In this document: positions 33,610 through 41,405 of the stretch, piece after piece
How positions within the stretch are numbered: the first letter of the stretch is position 1
Layout: the number at the start of each line of letters is the position of its first letter
Origin: Saccharopolyspora indica
Lineage (GTDB): Bacteria > Actinomycetota > Actinomycetes > Mycobacteriales > Pseudonocardiaceae
Assembly (NCBI RefSeq): GCF_027853965.1
Contig: NZ_JAQGLB010000003.1
Span: 558,001-622,000, forward strand
DNA length: 64,000 nt
Reading direction: 5' to 3'
Notes under the pieces: model-generated
The model's database searches: none
Seen by the model: only the letters and a program-made list of their open reading frames with translations
Told to the model about the DNA's origin: nothing
Translations under genes and position numbers: made by a program

Positions 33610-34515
33610 TCACGCCGGACCAGCCGGTTCGGGCACGCGGACGATCAGCACCGGACATGGCGAGTGGTGCAGCAGCTTGTGGCTCGTGGAGCCCAGGTGC
33701 GCCCCCGCAACACCACCCCGGCCGCGTGCGCCCACGACCGCGAGCTGCGCCTCCCGCGCCCGCGAGAGCAGCTCGGTCGTCGGCGTACCGCGCCCGACGA
33801 ACCTGAGCACCTCGACGTCCGGGTAGCGCTCGCCCCAACCGGCGAGCACTTCCGCGACGAAGCGCACCGCGGTGTCCCCGACGACATCGCTGGGCAGCCG
33901 CGAACGCAACCACTTCAGGTCGAGGCCGACCACTTCCCAGGTGTGCACCACGTGCAGCGGGACGCCCCAGTCCGCCGCGGCGGCGAAGGCCTGCGCCAGC
34001 ACCGGCTCGGCGGAGAGGTCATCGTCGATGCCGGCGAGCACCGGACCGGCGACCGGGAAGCTGAGCGGGTCGCCGGTGTCCGGCACGACCGCGACGGAGC
34101 ACTTCGCGTGCGCCGCGATCTTCACGGCGACCGACCCGGCGAGCAGCCCGGTGAACCCTCCGAAGCCGCGGTCACCCACCACGACCAGGTCGGCGGTGCG
34201 GGACTCGTCGATCAGCACCGGCACGGGCGAGCCGGCGCAGGCCGCCGTGTCCACCGCGACCTCCGGCGCCTGCTCCCGCGCCGCACCCGCGGCCACGTCC
34301 AGGCAGCGCGCGACCTGATCGCGCACCTGTTCGCGGTGCTCCTTCGGCCAGTGCAGGCCGGGCAGCTCAGGCAGCACGGGTGTGGTGGTGGGGTCCGCGT
34401 AGACGATCCGCAACCCGGATCTCCGCCGAACCGCCTCGCGCGCTGCCCAGCGAGCGGCGTTGAGCGCCACGGCGGAGCCGTCGACCCCGGCCACCACACG
34501 TCCGAACCCACTCAT
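33610..34515 (-). CDS. tandem universal stress protein
   Basis: 301 residues from an ATG after GGGAGGG. Two UspA domains: VVAGVDGSAVALNAARWAAREA (1-145) and VLAGIDDDLSAEPVLAQAFAAA (about 158-295). Each has an ATP-binding G-x2-G-x9-G-[ST] region, GDRGFGGFTGLLAGSVA in the first and GARGRGGVAGAHLGSTS in the second. Such proteins bind ATP and are induced in stress or dormancy. It stands 79 bases downstream of the phosphoesterase gene on the same strand. Confidence 0.9.
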   Translation of the reverse strand: MSGFGRVVAGVDGSAVALNAARWAAREAVRRRSGLRIVYADPTTTPVLPELPGLHWPKEHREQVRDQVARCLDVAAGAAREQAPEVAVDTAACAGSPVPVLIDESRTADLVVVGDRGFGGFTGLLAGSVAVKIAAHAKCSVAVVPDTGDPLSFPVAGPVLAGIDDDLSAEPVLAQAFAAAADWGVPLHVVHTWEVVGLDLKWLRSRLPSDVVGDTAVRFVAEVLAGWGERYPDVEVLRFVGRGTPTTELLSRAREAQLAVVGARGRGGVAGAHLGSTSHKLLHHSPCPVLIVRVPEPAGPA

Positions 34516-34593
34516 CCCAGCCCTCCCAGCACCGCTCAGGACGACAGCACCAGGGTGGGTGACTTCGCCGGACCTCGCCCGGTGGAGCCGGGG

Positions 34594-36315
34594 CTACCGG
34601 GTCGGCATGCGGCCGGGCACCAGCAGCTCGGTGTTGCGGTCGCCGAGCCCGCCGAGCTGGGCCAGGTCGGTGTGCGGGTTGTTGAAGGACAGCTCCCGGT
34701 AGAGGGAGGCGAGCGCGTCCGGGGACCTGTCGTCGTAGTCGGCCTGATAGGGGCTGTCGGCTTCGATGAGCGTGGTGAACAGCGACAGCGTGCCGTCCTC
34801 GTTGTCCACCAGTTCGATGATCCTGGCCAGCTGCGGGAAGTCCACGTGGGACGCGGTGTTGATCTCCCAGAACCCGCAGGCCGGGTCGTCGGCGTGGTGC
34901 GGGGTGATGGTGTTGCGGTGCGTGTGCCCGTTGACCCAGGCCAGCACGTTCGGGAAGCGCTTGAGCAGCCGCACCACCGAGGCGCCGTTCTTGCGGATCT
35001 CGCCGGGTCGGCGGAAGTCCGGCAGCAGTGCGGTCATCGTGCCGCTGGTGTGGTGGCTGAACAGGATGAACAGCTCGTCGGTGACCGACTGCTGCTGCTT
35101 GCGGCCGAGTCCGTCGTAGTACACCGAGCTGCCCGCGGTGAGCGTCTTCTCCAGCCAGCGGAACTGGGCCAGCCCGAGCGATCCCTCGGCGAAGCCCGCG
35201 GTGTTGGTGCTGTCCAGGCTGATGCCGGTCACGCCGGGTGCGATCGGGAAGGTGTAGTACGGCTCGTCGTGGTCCTCGCCGAAGCCGTGACCGACCGGGC
35301 CGGGGCCGGTGTTGGCCGGATCCCGGTGCGCCTGGATGAAGTCCTCGGTGTTGAACGGCCGACGCCGCTCGTCGGGAGTGACGGTGCGGATCAGCCCGGT
35401 GCTGGTGGCCATCACGTTGGCCGTCCGCTGCTGGCTGCGGCCCTCCATGAGGGCCACGATCTCGCGCTTCTCCCGCTCGTCCCGGCCGATGATCTTGTGC
35501 GAGCCGGTGTACCAGTCGACCAGCCCTGGGATCAGCTCGTCCGGCACCGTTCCGACGACGCTGTTGTCGTGGTTGCCGAACACCGCGTACCAGGGCATGC
35601 GCAACCCCGGGCTGTCGAAGGGCTGGAGCGCGTCACCGAGCAGCCCGGGCAGCACCGGGTACCCGAGTTCGCGGAACCGGTCCGAGACGCCACCGTCGGG
35701 GTGCCAGTACAGCGGGTTGCCGGAGTCCTGCACGCCCTCGTAGGCGGTCCGGTCACCGGTGTTCGGCGTGACCCGGCCACCGTTGAGCACGCCGAAGTAC
35801 CAGTCGAGCTCGGCGAGTTCGTGGTTGTCGGTGCTGTCCCCGGTGGTGATCATGAAGTCGATCGGGCGTCCGGTCACCGGCGCTCCGGGCAGCGAGTTCA
35901 CCCGGCGCACGAGGTGAGCCGCACCGAGCGAGGTGAGCGTTTCCTGCGGGCGGTGCGCACCGCCGGCCAGCGGGTGGACGTACTCGAAGCGGGCCGGGCT
36001 CTGCGCGTCCACCACGTGCAGGTCGGTGAACTGGGTGAACGCGACCACCGGAACCCGGCGGTCGACTCGGTCCGTCCTGCCCACCACCAGGTCGGTGCGG
36101 ACCACCTGCGGCCACCCCGGGCCTGTCGTGAGCCGCCGATAGCCCTCCCCGGCTTCCGGCTGCGCCACGGCTTGCAGCGTGGTGCCCGCGCTGTACGCCA
36201 GCTGAGGCCTCGCGCCCCTCCCGAACGACGGTGTCGCGCTCAGCAACCCGCTGCCGAGTACGGCTCCGGTGATGCCGGCTGCCCGGAGAAAGCCACGCCT
36301 GTTGATCCCTGCCAT
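34594..36315 (-). CDS. Tat-exported metallophosphoesterase (TIGR03767-like)
   Basis: 573 residues from the ATG that puts a twin-arginine signal (NRRGFLRAAG, about 4-13) at the N-terminus; earlier in-frame starts would bury it. Calcineurin-like metal motifs: FTQFTDLHVVDAQ, ITTGDSTDN (GD box), FGNHDNS (GNHD box) and a VNGHTHRN motif (GHTH) near the end. Probably folded in the cytoplasm with bound metals, then exported to act on an extracellular phosphoester. Substrate unknown. Confidence 0.85.
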   Translation of the reverse strand: MAGINRRGFLRAAGITGAVLGSGLLSATPSFGRGARPQLAYSAGTTLQAVAQPEAGEGYRRLTTGPGWPQVVRTDLVVGRTDRVDRRVPVVAFTQFTDLHVVDAQSPARFEYVHPLAGGAHRPQETLTSLGAAHLVRRVNSLPGAPVTGRPIDFMITTGDSTDNHELAELDWYFGVLNGGRVTPNTGDRTAYEGVQDSGNPLYWHPDGGVSDRFRELGYPVLPGLLGDALQPFDSPGLRMPWYAVFGNHDNSVVGTVPDELIPGLVDWYTGSHKIIGRDEREKREIVALMEGRSQQRTANVMATSTGLIRTVTPDERRRPFNTEDFIQAHRDPANTGPGPVGHGFGEDHDEPYYTFPIAPGVTGISLDSTNTAGFAEGSLGLAQFRWLEKTLTAGSSVYYDGLGRKQQQSVTDELFILFSHHTSGTMTALLPDFRRPGEIRKNGASVVRLLKRFPNVLAWVNGHTHRNTITPHHADDPACGFWEINTASHVDFPQLARIIELVDNEDGTLSLFTTLIEADSPYQADYDDRSPDALASLYRELSFNNPHTDLAQLGGLGDRNTELLVPGRMPTR

Positions 36316-36531
36316 GTCGGTTCCCAGCCCATCCGCCCTGATCATCGAACTGATCAGAAAATCTTTCATGTTTGATGGGCGCAGTCCACCCCCAGACAGG
36401 TGACGAGCTCACGAACAACTGGCAACACCACGGAACGTCCACAGTGGCCAATGCGGCAGCGCTTCCCGGATTGCGACCGCGCGAGTGGTGATCATCCGTA
36501 CGGTCGCCACCCGAGCTGGCCTGACCGCCGA

Positions 36532-37356
36532 TCAGACCAACGGGCGACCGGTGCGGATCCGGCGGCGGAGATCCCAGAGGATCAGGTTGTACGGGAACTG
36601 CCGCAGCACGGGCGGCGAGTGCCGGACGATCGCGGCGACCACCGCCATCAACCGGTCGAAGCGGCGCTGATCCCGGGCGGTCCAGGGCAGGCGCATCTCC
36701 GCCCGGAACGGCTCGGGCAGGAATCCGGCCGTGACGAACCTGTTGAAGCGGCCGAGCAGCACCGACACCGGACGGGGAAGCCAGGTCAGCATCGTCACGT
36801 CGAGGAGGTACTCCCGCACCGCGTCGTCGATGGCGATCCGGCCCAGAGATTCGGTCCAGTACTGCTCGAACGCGGCCCGATCGCTCGGCCACGCCTCGGG
36901 CGGCACCTGCAACGTCGTGCCCAGCGCCGCGGCATCGCGGTAGAACGCCTCGGCGGTCTCCGCATCGGGCTCACCGAAGAAGAGGAGGTGGAGGTCTTCG
37001 AACCCCTTGAACAAGCACGCTGCGACCCACAACTGGAGATCGGGGTCGAAGGCGTTGTAGGCGACCGGACTGGAGTCGGTGGAGCGCACCTGGGCGTGGG
37101 CGCGGTTGACGCCGCGCCGGAACAGCTCGCGCTCGCGCGCGGTTCCCATCGTGGCGACGGCGATGTAGGCCAGGGTGGTGCGGGTCCGCTTGATCGGGTG
37201 CCGGAACAGCTGACCGCTCTCCACCCGGCTCTCGACCACGCCGTAGCCCACCCCGGGCCTGGCCAGCTGCATGATCACGTTCGCGTTGCCCGCGAGGAGC
37301 CCAGCCCCGGTCACCGCGTTCCGGACCCGGGTGGTCGTGTCCGCCGAAGCCGTCAC
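36532..37356 (-). CDS. MpaB-type oxygenase (DUF2236)
   Basis: 274 residues from a GTG that follows GGAGG; another GTG at 37392 is possible. DUF2236 features: an N-terminal helical part with NANVIMQLARPGVGYGV (about 25-41), the SGQLFRHPIKRTRTTLAYI motif with His and Arg, RVNRAHAQV-like histidine in RRGVNRAHAQVRS, and a DLQLWVAACLFKGFED segment. Relatives include latex-clearing protein and MpaB, haem oxygenases that use these His residues. Divergent from the TetR gene at 37449, which probably regulates it. Confidence 0.82.
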   Translation of the reverse strand: MTASADTTTRVRNAVTGAGLLAGNANVIMQLARPGVGYGVVESRVESGQLFRHPIKRTRTTLAYIAVATMGTARERELFRRGVNRAHAQVRSTDSSPVAYNAFDPDLQLWVAACLFKGFEDLHLLFFGEPDAETAEAFYRDAAALGTTLQVPPEAWPSDRAAFEQYWTESLGRIAIDDAVREYLLDVTMLTWLPRPVSVLLGRFNRFVTAGFLPEPFRAEMRLPWTARDQRRFDRLMAVVAAIVRHSPPVLRQFPYNLILWDLRRRIRTGRPLV

Positions 37357-37448
37357 CGTCCGCCGCCCTCCGCACCGAGACAAATTCTGCACACGGCCGT
37401 TTCCAGTTAGGGAACCAGCGATCTCGCGGATCTGTCAAGATTGTGCGC

Positions 37449-38090
37449 ATGGGCACGTCTCCACTGCGGGTCTACGGCGGTGTGCAGGGTGATCACCGCC
37501 GAGCGGAACGCCGGGCGCAGCTGCTCGAAGCCGGGCTGGACCTGCTCGGCGCCTCCGGCGACGGCCCGGTCCTGACGGTGCGCGGCGCGTGCCAGCAGGC
37601 GGGGTTGGCGACGCGCTACTTCTACGAGAGCTTCGCCGACCGCGACGCGCTGGCCGCAGCGGTGTACGACCACGTGGTGGACGACCTGGCGACCACCACC
37701 CTCGAGGCCGTCACCACCGCCGGGCCGGGCGAGCGGGCCAAGGTGCGCGCCGGGCTGGAGAACATCGTGCGGACCGTCGCGCGGGATCCGCGCCGCGGCC
37801 GGCTGCTGTTCTCGGTCGGTTTGAGCAGTCCGCTGCTCGCCCAGCGGCGGTTGGACTCCTCACGGCTGTTCGCCGCGTTGCTGGGCGGTCAGGCGCAGAA
37901 CTTCTACGGGATCACCGAGAGCCCGCACCTGGAGCTGACCACGCACTTCATGGTGGGCGGGCTGGCGCAGGCGCTCACGGCCTGGCTCGACGGCACGCTG
38001 CAGTTCGACGAACGCGGACTCGTCGAGCGCTGCACCGAGGTCTTCCTGGCCATCGCGGCCGGGTTCGGGACGGCGGACGCGGGCGGCTAG
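37449..38090 (+). CDS. TetR-family regulator
   Basis: 213 residues from ATG 37449; a GTG two codons earlier is also possible. N-terminal HTH (about 15-65; AERRAQLLEAGLDLL ... TVRGACQQAGLATRYFYESFADRDAL) and an all-helical ligand domain. Divergent from the MpaB-type oxygenase with only about 90 bases between them, the usual layout of a repressor and its target. The stop overlaps the convergent polymerase gene by 4 bases. Confidence 0.86.
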   Translation: MGTSPLRVYGGVQGDHRRAERRAQLLEAGLDLLGASGDGPVLTVRGACQQAGLATRYFYESFADRDALAAAVYDHVVDDLATTTLEAVTTAGPGERAKVRAGLENIVRTVARDPRRGRLLFSVGLSSPLLAQRRLDSSRLFAALLGGQAQNFYGITESPHLELTTHFMVGGLAQALTAWLDGTLQFDERGLVERCTEVFLAIAAGFGTADAGG

Positions 38091-39118
38091 CGCCTGGTCC
38101 GGGGCAGCTCGGCGCGGACGCCGAGCAGCCGGACCGGCCTGTCCAGGGGGAAGCGGTCCAGCGCGGTGCGTGCGGCGCGTTCGAGAGCCTCGGCGTCCCG
38201 CGTCGGGTTCAGCAGCGATACGCCGTGGGTGTGCGTGGCGAAGCTGGAATCGCGCACCTTCACCACGACGCGGCGGGCCACCTTGTCCTCCACCGCGAGA
38301 TCGTCGGCCACCACGTGCGACAGCCGCCGAACCTCCGCGCGCATCTCCTCGACGTCGCGGAGGTCCCGCTGGAAGGTCACTTCGCGACCGTGCGAGCGGG
38401 CTTCCTCCGGTTCTTCGGTGACGGGGGTCGAGTCGTAGCCGTGGGCGAGCGCGACCAGCCACGGGCCGATGTTGGGGCCGAATTCGCCTGCCAGATCCGC
38501 CATTTTCGTGCGAGCCAGGTCGCCGACCGTCGCGATGCCCCTGGCGGCCAGCTTCTTCGCGGTCTTCGCACCGACGCCCCAGAGCGCGTCCGTGGGCAGC
38601 TCGGCCATCACCTCGACCCAGTTGGCCATCTCCAGCCGGAACACCCCGGCCGGTTTGGCGAAGCCGGACGCGATCTTCGCGCGCAGCTTGTTGTCCCCGA
38701 TGCCCACCGAGCACGCCAGCGCGGTGCGCTCCCGGACCTGCTGCTGCACCACCCGTGCGGTCTGCTCGGCGTCGTCGGTGTCGACGAGCATGAACGCCTC
38801 GTCCCATCCGGCCACTTCCAGCAGGCCGCCCAGGTCGCGCAGCGCGCTCATCACGTCGGCCGAAGCGGCCAGGTAGGTTTCGTTGTCGGCGGGCAGGAAC
38901 ACCGCTTCGGGGCAGCGGCTGGCCGCCGTCCGCAGTGGTGTCCCGGAACGGACTCCGGCCGCGCGGGCCTCGTAGGAGGCTCCGGCCACCACTCCCCGCT
39001 GCGTCGGATCGCCGCTGCCGCCGACGAGCACCGGCCGCCCCCGCAGCTCCGGGTGGCGCAACAGCTCGACGGCCACGATGAACTGATCAAGATCCACGTG
39101 CAGCACGATCCGTTCCAC
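38087..39118 (-). CDS. dinB: DNA polymerase IV (Y-family)
   Basis: 343 residues from GTG. Catalytic acids in VLHVDLDQF (D9) and VAGWDEAFML (about 98-107), where most DinB proteins have S-x-DE; the GW variant is uncommon. Then the helix-hairpin-helix thumb LWGVGAKTAKKLAARGIATVGDL and a little-finger domain ending at RLLGVRAEL. Translesion synthesis polymerase, lacking proofreading. No clear beta-clamp peptide at the C-terminus, which ends soon after the little finger. Convergent with TetR. Confidence 0.85.
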   Translation of the reverse strand: MERIVLHVDLDQFIVAVELLRHPELRGRPVLVGGSGDPTQRGVVAGASYEARAAGVRSGTPLRTAASRCPEAVFLPADNETYLAASADVMSALRDLGGLLEVAGWDEAFMLVDTDDAEQTARVVQQQVRERTALACSVGIGDNKLRAKIASGFAKPAGVFRLEMANWVEVMAELPTDALWGVGAKTAKKLAARGIATVGDLARTKMADLAGEFGPNIGPWLVALAHGYDSTPVTEEPEEARSHGREVTFQRDLRDVEEMRAEVRRLSHVVADDLAVEDKVARRVVVKVRDSSFATHTHGVSLLNPTRDAEALERAARTALDRFPLDRPVRLLGVRAELPRTRR

Positions 39119-39178
39119 GCTGCCAGCATCGACGGGTTCCGCCGATTCCGCCAGACCTCGGTGCGCGACACTGGTGGG

Positions 39179-39658
39179 ATGATCAAGCGAAGCGCCGGCA
39201 TCCTGCTGTTCCGGCTCGCCGAGGGCGCCCCGCAGGTCCTGCTGGTCCACCCCGGTGGACCGTTCTGGAAGAACAAGGACGCGGGTGCCTGGTCGGTGCC
39301 CAAGGGTGAGCACGAACCCGGCGAAGACGCGCGGGCCACGGCGATCCGGGAGTTCACCGAGGAGACCGGTGCCGTGCCGTCCGAGGGCGATCTGCTCCCG
39401 CTCGGGGAGGTCAAGCAGCGCAACGGCAAGGTCGTCACCGCGTGGGCGGTCGAGGGCGATTTCGACGTCACCGCGTTGCGCAGCAACGAGTTCGAGCTGG
39501 AGTGGCCACCGCGGTCCGGTCGCCGCCAGCTGTTCCCGGAAGTGGACCGGGCTTCGTGGTGCGATCCGGACACCGCGCGGGAGAAGCTCAACCCGGCGCA
39601 GACCGCATTCGTCGATCGCCTCCTCGACTCGCTGCGCGAGGCCGGGCGGCTCGCCTGA
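39179..39658 (+). CDS. Nudix hydrolase
   Basis: 159 residues. Nudix box GEHEPGEDARATAIREFTEETG (about 44-65) with the full G-x5-E-x7-REU-x-EE-x-GU pattern, within a family that keeps the FWKNKDAGAWSVPKGE lead. These relatives hydrolyse diadenosine polyphosphates or related nucleotides. Divergent from dinB with 60 bases between, possibly sharing damage-related control, though no LexA box is visible. Confidence 0.88.
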   Translation: MIKRSAGILLFRLAEGAPQVLLVHPGGPFWKNKDAGAWSVPKGEHEPGEDARATAIREFTEETGAVPSEGDLLPLGEVKQRNGKVVTAWAVEGDFDVTALRSNEFELEWPPRSGRRQLFPEVDRASWCDPDTAREKLNPAQTAFVDRLLDSLREAGRLA

Positions 39659-39675
39659 ATCCCGACTCCGGAACG

Positions 39676-39717
39676 AGCTCCGCCCCGCCTGGCTCGACGG
39701 CCAAGCGGGGCGGAGCT
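39676..39717. terminator. bidirectional terminator
   Basis: Perfect 13-base-pair stem AGCTCCGCCCCGC / GCGGGGCGGAGCT with a 16-base loop, between the convergent Nudix and transporter genes. Confidence 0.75.
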
Positions 39718-39733
39718 GTCCGCGCGGGCGGAC

Positions 39734-41071
39734 TCAGTCCTCGATCGAGCTCTCCTTGGTCTCCTTGCTGATCAGCAGCGCGATCAGCGTGATCGCGCCC
39801 ATCGCCGCGAGGTAGACGCCGACCCAGCCCAGGCCGTAGGAGCTGGCCAACCAGGTCGCGATGTAGGGCGCGACCGAGGCACCCAGCAGGCTGGCCAGGT
39901 TGTAGGACACCGAGGCGCCGGTGTAGCGCACCGCGGTGGGGAACAGCTCCGGCAGCACCGCACCCATCGGCCCGAACGTCATGCCCATCAGGCCGAGACC
40001 GACGATCAGGAACGACACCGTCGCCACCGTCGAACCCGCGCCGAACCACGGGCCCAGCAGCAGGCCGAACACGATGATCGCGCTGGTGGTGATGATCAGC
40101 GTGGGCCGCCGCCCGTAGCGGTCGGCGAGCAGGCCCGCCACCGGCACCGTCAGGCCGAAGAACACCACCCCGATCATCAGCATGATCAGGAACGACGAGC
40201 GCTCGTAGCCCAGCCCGGTCTCGGCCGTGCCGAAGGACAGCGAGAACACCGTCATCAGGTAGAACAGCACGTAGGTGGCCAGCATGATGAAGGTGCCCAG
40301 CATCAGGGCCTTGAAGTCGCTGCGGAAGACCTGCGCGAACGGCACCTTGGCCCGCTCGTTACGCGCCACGACCTTCGAGAACGCCGGGGTCTCGTGCATG
40401 TTCAGCCGCACCCACAGGCCGACGACCACCAGCACCGCGGAGACCAGGAACGGCACCCGCCAGCCCCAGGACAGGAACGCCTGCTCGTCCATCAGCTCGG
40501 ACAGCAGCAGGAACAGCCCGTTGGCGAAGAAGAACCCGATCGGCGCGCCCAGCTGCGGGAAGGTGCCGAACAGGGCGCGCTTGCGCGGCGGGGCGTTCTC
40601 GGTGGCCAGCAGCGCGGCACCGCCCCACTCACCGCCCAGCCCCAGCCCCTGGCCGAACCGGCACAGCGCCAGCAGCAGCGGCGCGAGGACGCCGATCTGC
40701 GCGTAGCCGGGCAGCAGCCCGATCACCACGGTGGAGATGCCCATGGTCAGCAGCGAGGCCACCAGGGTGGACTTGCGGCCGATGCGGTCGCCGAAGTGGC
40801 CGAAGAGCGCGGAGCCGACCGGGCGGGCCACGAAGGCGATCGCGAAGGTGGCCAGCGACTGCAGGGTCGCGGCGGTGGGGTCGCCCGCCGGGAAGAACAG
40901 GTGCGGGAAGACCAGCACCGCCGCGGTCGCGTAGACGTAGAAGTCGTAGAACTCGATCGACGTGCCTACGAGGCTGGCGATGACCACCTGCCGGGTCGAG
41001 TTCCGCGGGGTGGGATCACCCGATGATCCGGAGTCCCGCACTCCTGGTGCTGGGACGTGGCCGACAGCCAT
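39734..41071 (-). CDS. MHS-family MFS transporter
   Basis: 445 residues, 12 membrane segments. GHFGDRIGRKSTL (about 91-103) and LADRYGRRPTL (about 312) are the paired MFS loop motifs; ASLVGTSIEFYDFYVYATAA near the N-terminus and GGEWGGAALLATENAP mark the metabolite:H+ symporter branch (proline/betaine, shikimate, alpha-ketoglutarate). Substrate not predictable. The gene is divergent from the GH116 glucosidase, so a common regulator is likely. Confidence 0.88.
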   Translation of the reverse strand: MAVGHVPAPGVRDSGSSGDPTPRNSTRQVVIASLVGTSIEFYDFYVYATAAVLVFPHLFFPAGDPTAATLQSLATFAIAFVARPVGSALFGHFGDRIGRKSTLVASLLTMGISTVVIGLLPGYAQIGVLAPLLLALCRFGQGLGLGGEWGGAALLATENAPPRKRALFGTFPQLGAPIGFFFANGLFLLLSELMDEQAFLSWGWRVPFLVSAVLVVVGLWVRLNMHETPAFSKVVARNERAKVPFAQVFRSDFKALMLGTFIMLATYVLFYLMTVFSLSFGTAETGLGYERSSFLIMLMIGVVFFGLTVPVAGLLADRYGRRPTLIITTSAIIVFGLLLGPWFGAGSTVATVSFLIVGLGLMGMTFGPMGAVLPELFPTAVRYTGASVSYNLASLLGASVAPYIATWLASSYGLGWVGVYLAAMGAITLIALLISKETKESSIED

Positions 41072-41405
41072 GGCGCCGCAACCTCCTCGTTAACACGATC
41101 GGACTACCGCACTGTAATCCGCGGCCGACCACTTGCCGAGACGGGGTTCCCGCATCGTGGGCATCCTCACCTGGGCGCGCACGCTCCGCGGAGAAGTGCG
41201 AACAGTCCGTGAACACCGAGCCTGGCAGAAGGCCCACCACCGCGGATCGGGGAAGGGCCATGGCTTCCCGAATGCTGGGATTCCTGCCCGATCGTCCGTC
41301 CGGATGATCGCGACGGCGGACGGCAGCAACCGGGGGCTGCTGCTTCCTAGACTTGAACGCTCCCCCGAACTCCGCTCTGCACGTGTCGTGACGAAGGAGT
41401 GCGCC
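41072..41405. other. 334-base divergent promoter region, MHS transporter / GH116
   Basis: No gene. Holds two spaced dyads, TTCCCGCATCGTGGGCAT (41144-41161) and TTCCCGAATGCTGGGATT (41264-41281), similar to the dyad before adh. A TAGACT -10-like element (41348-41353) points toward the GH116 gene, with an AAGGAG ribosome site at 41394-41399. Confidence 0.45.
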
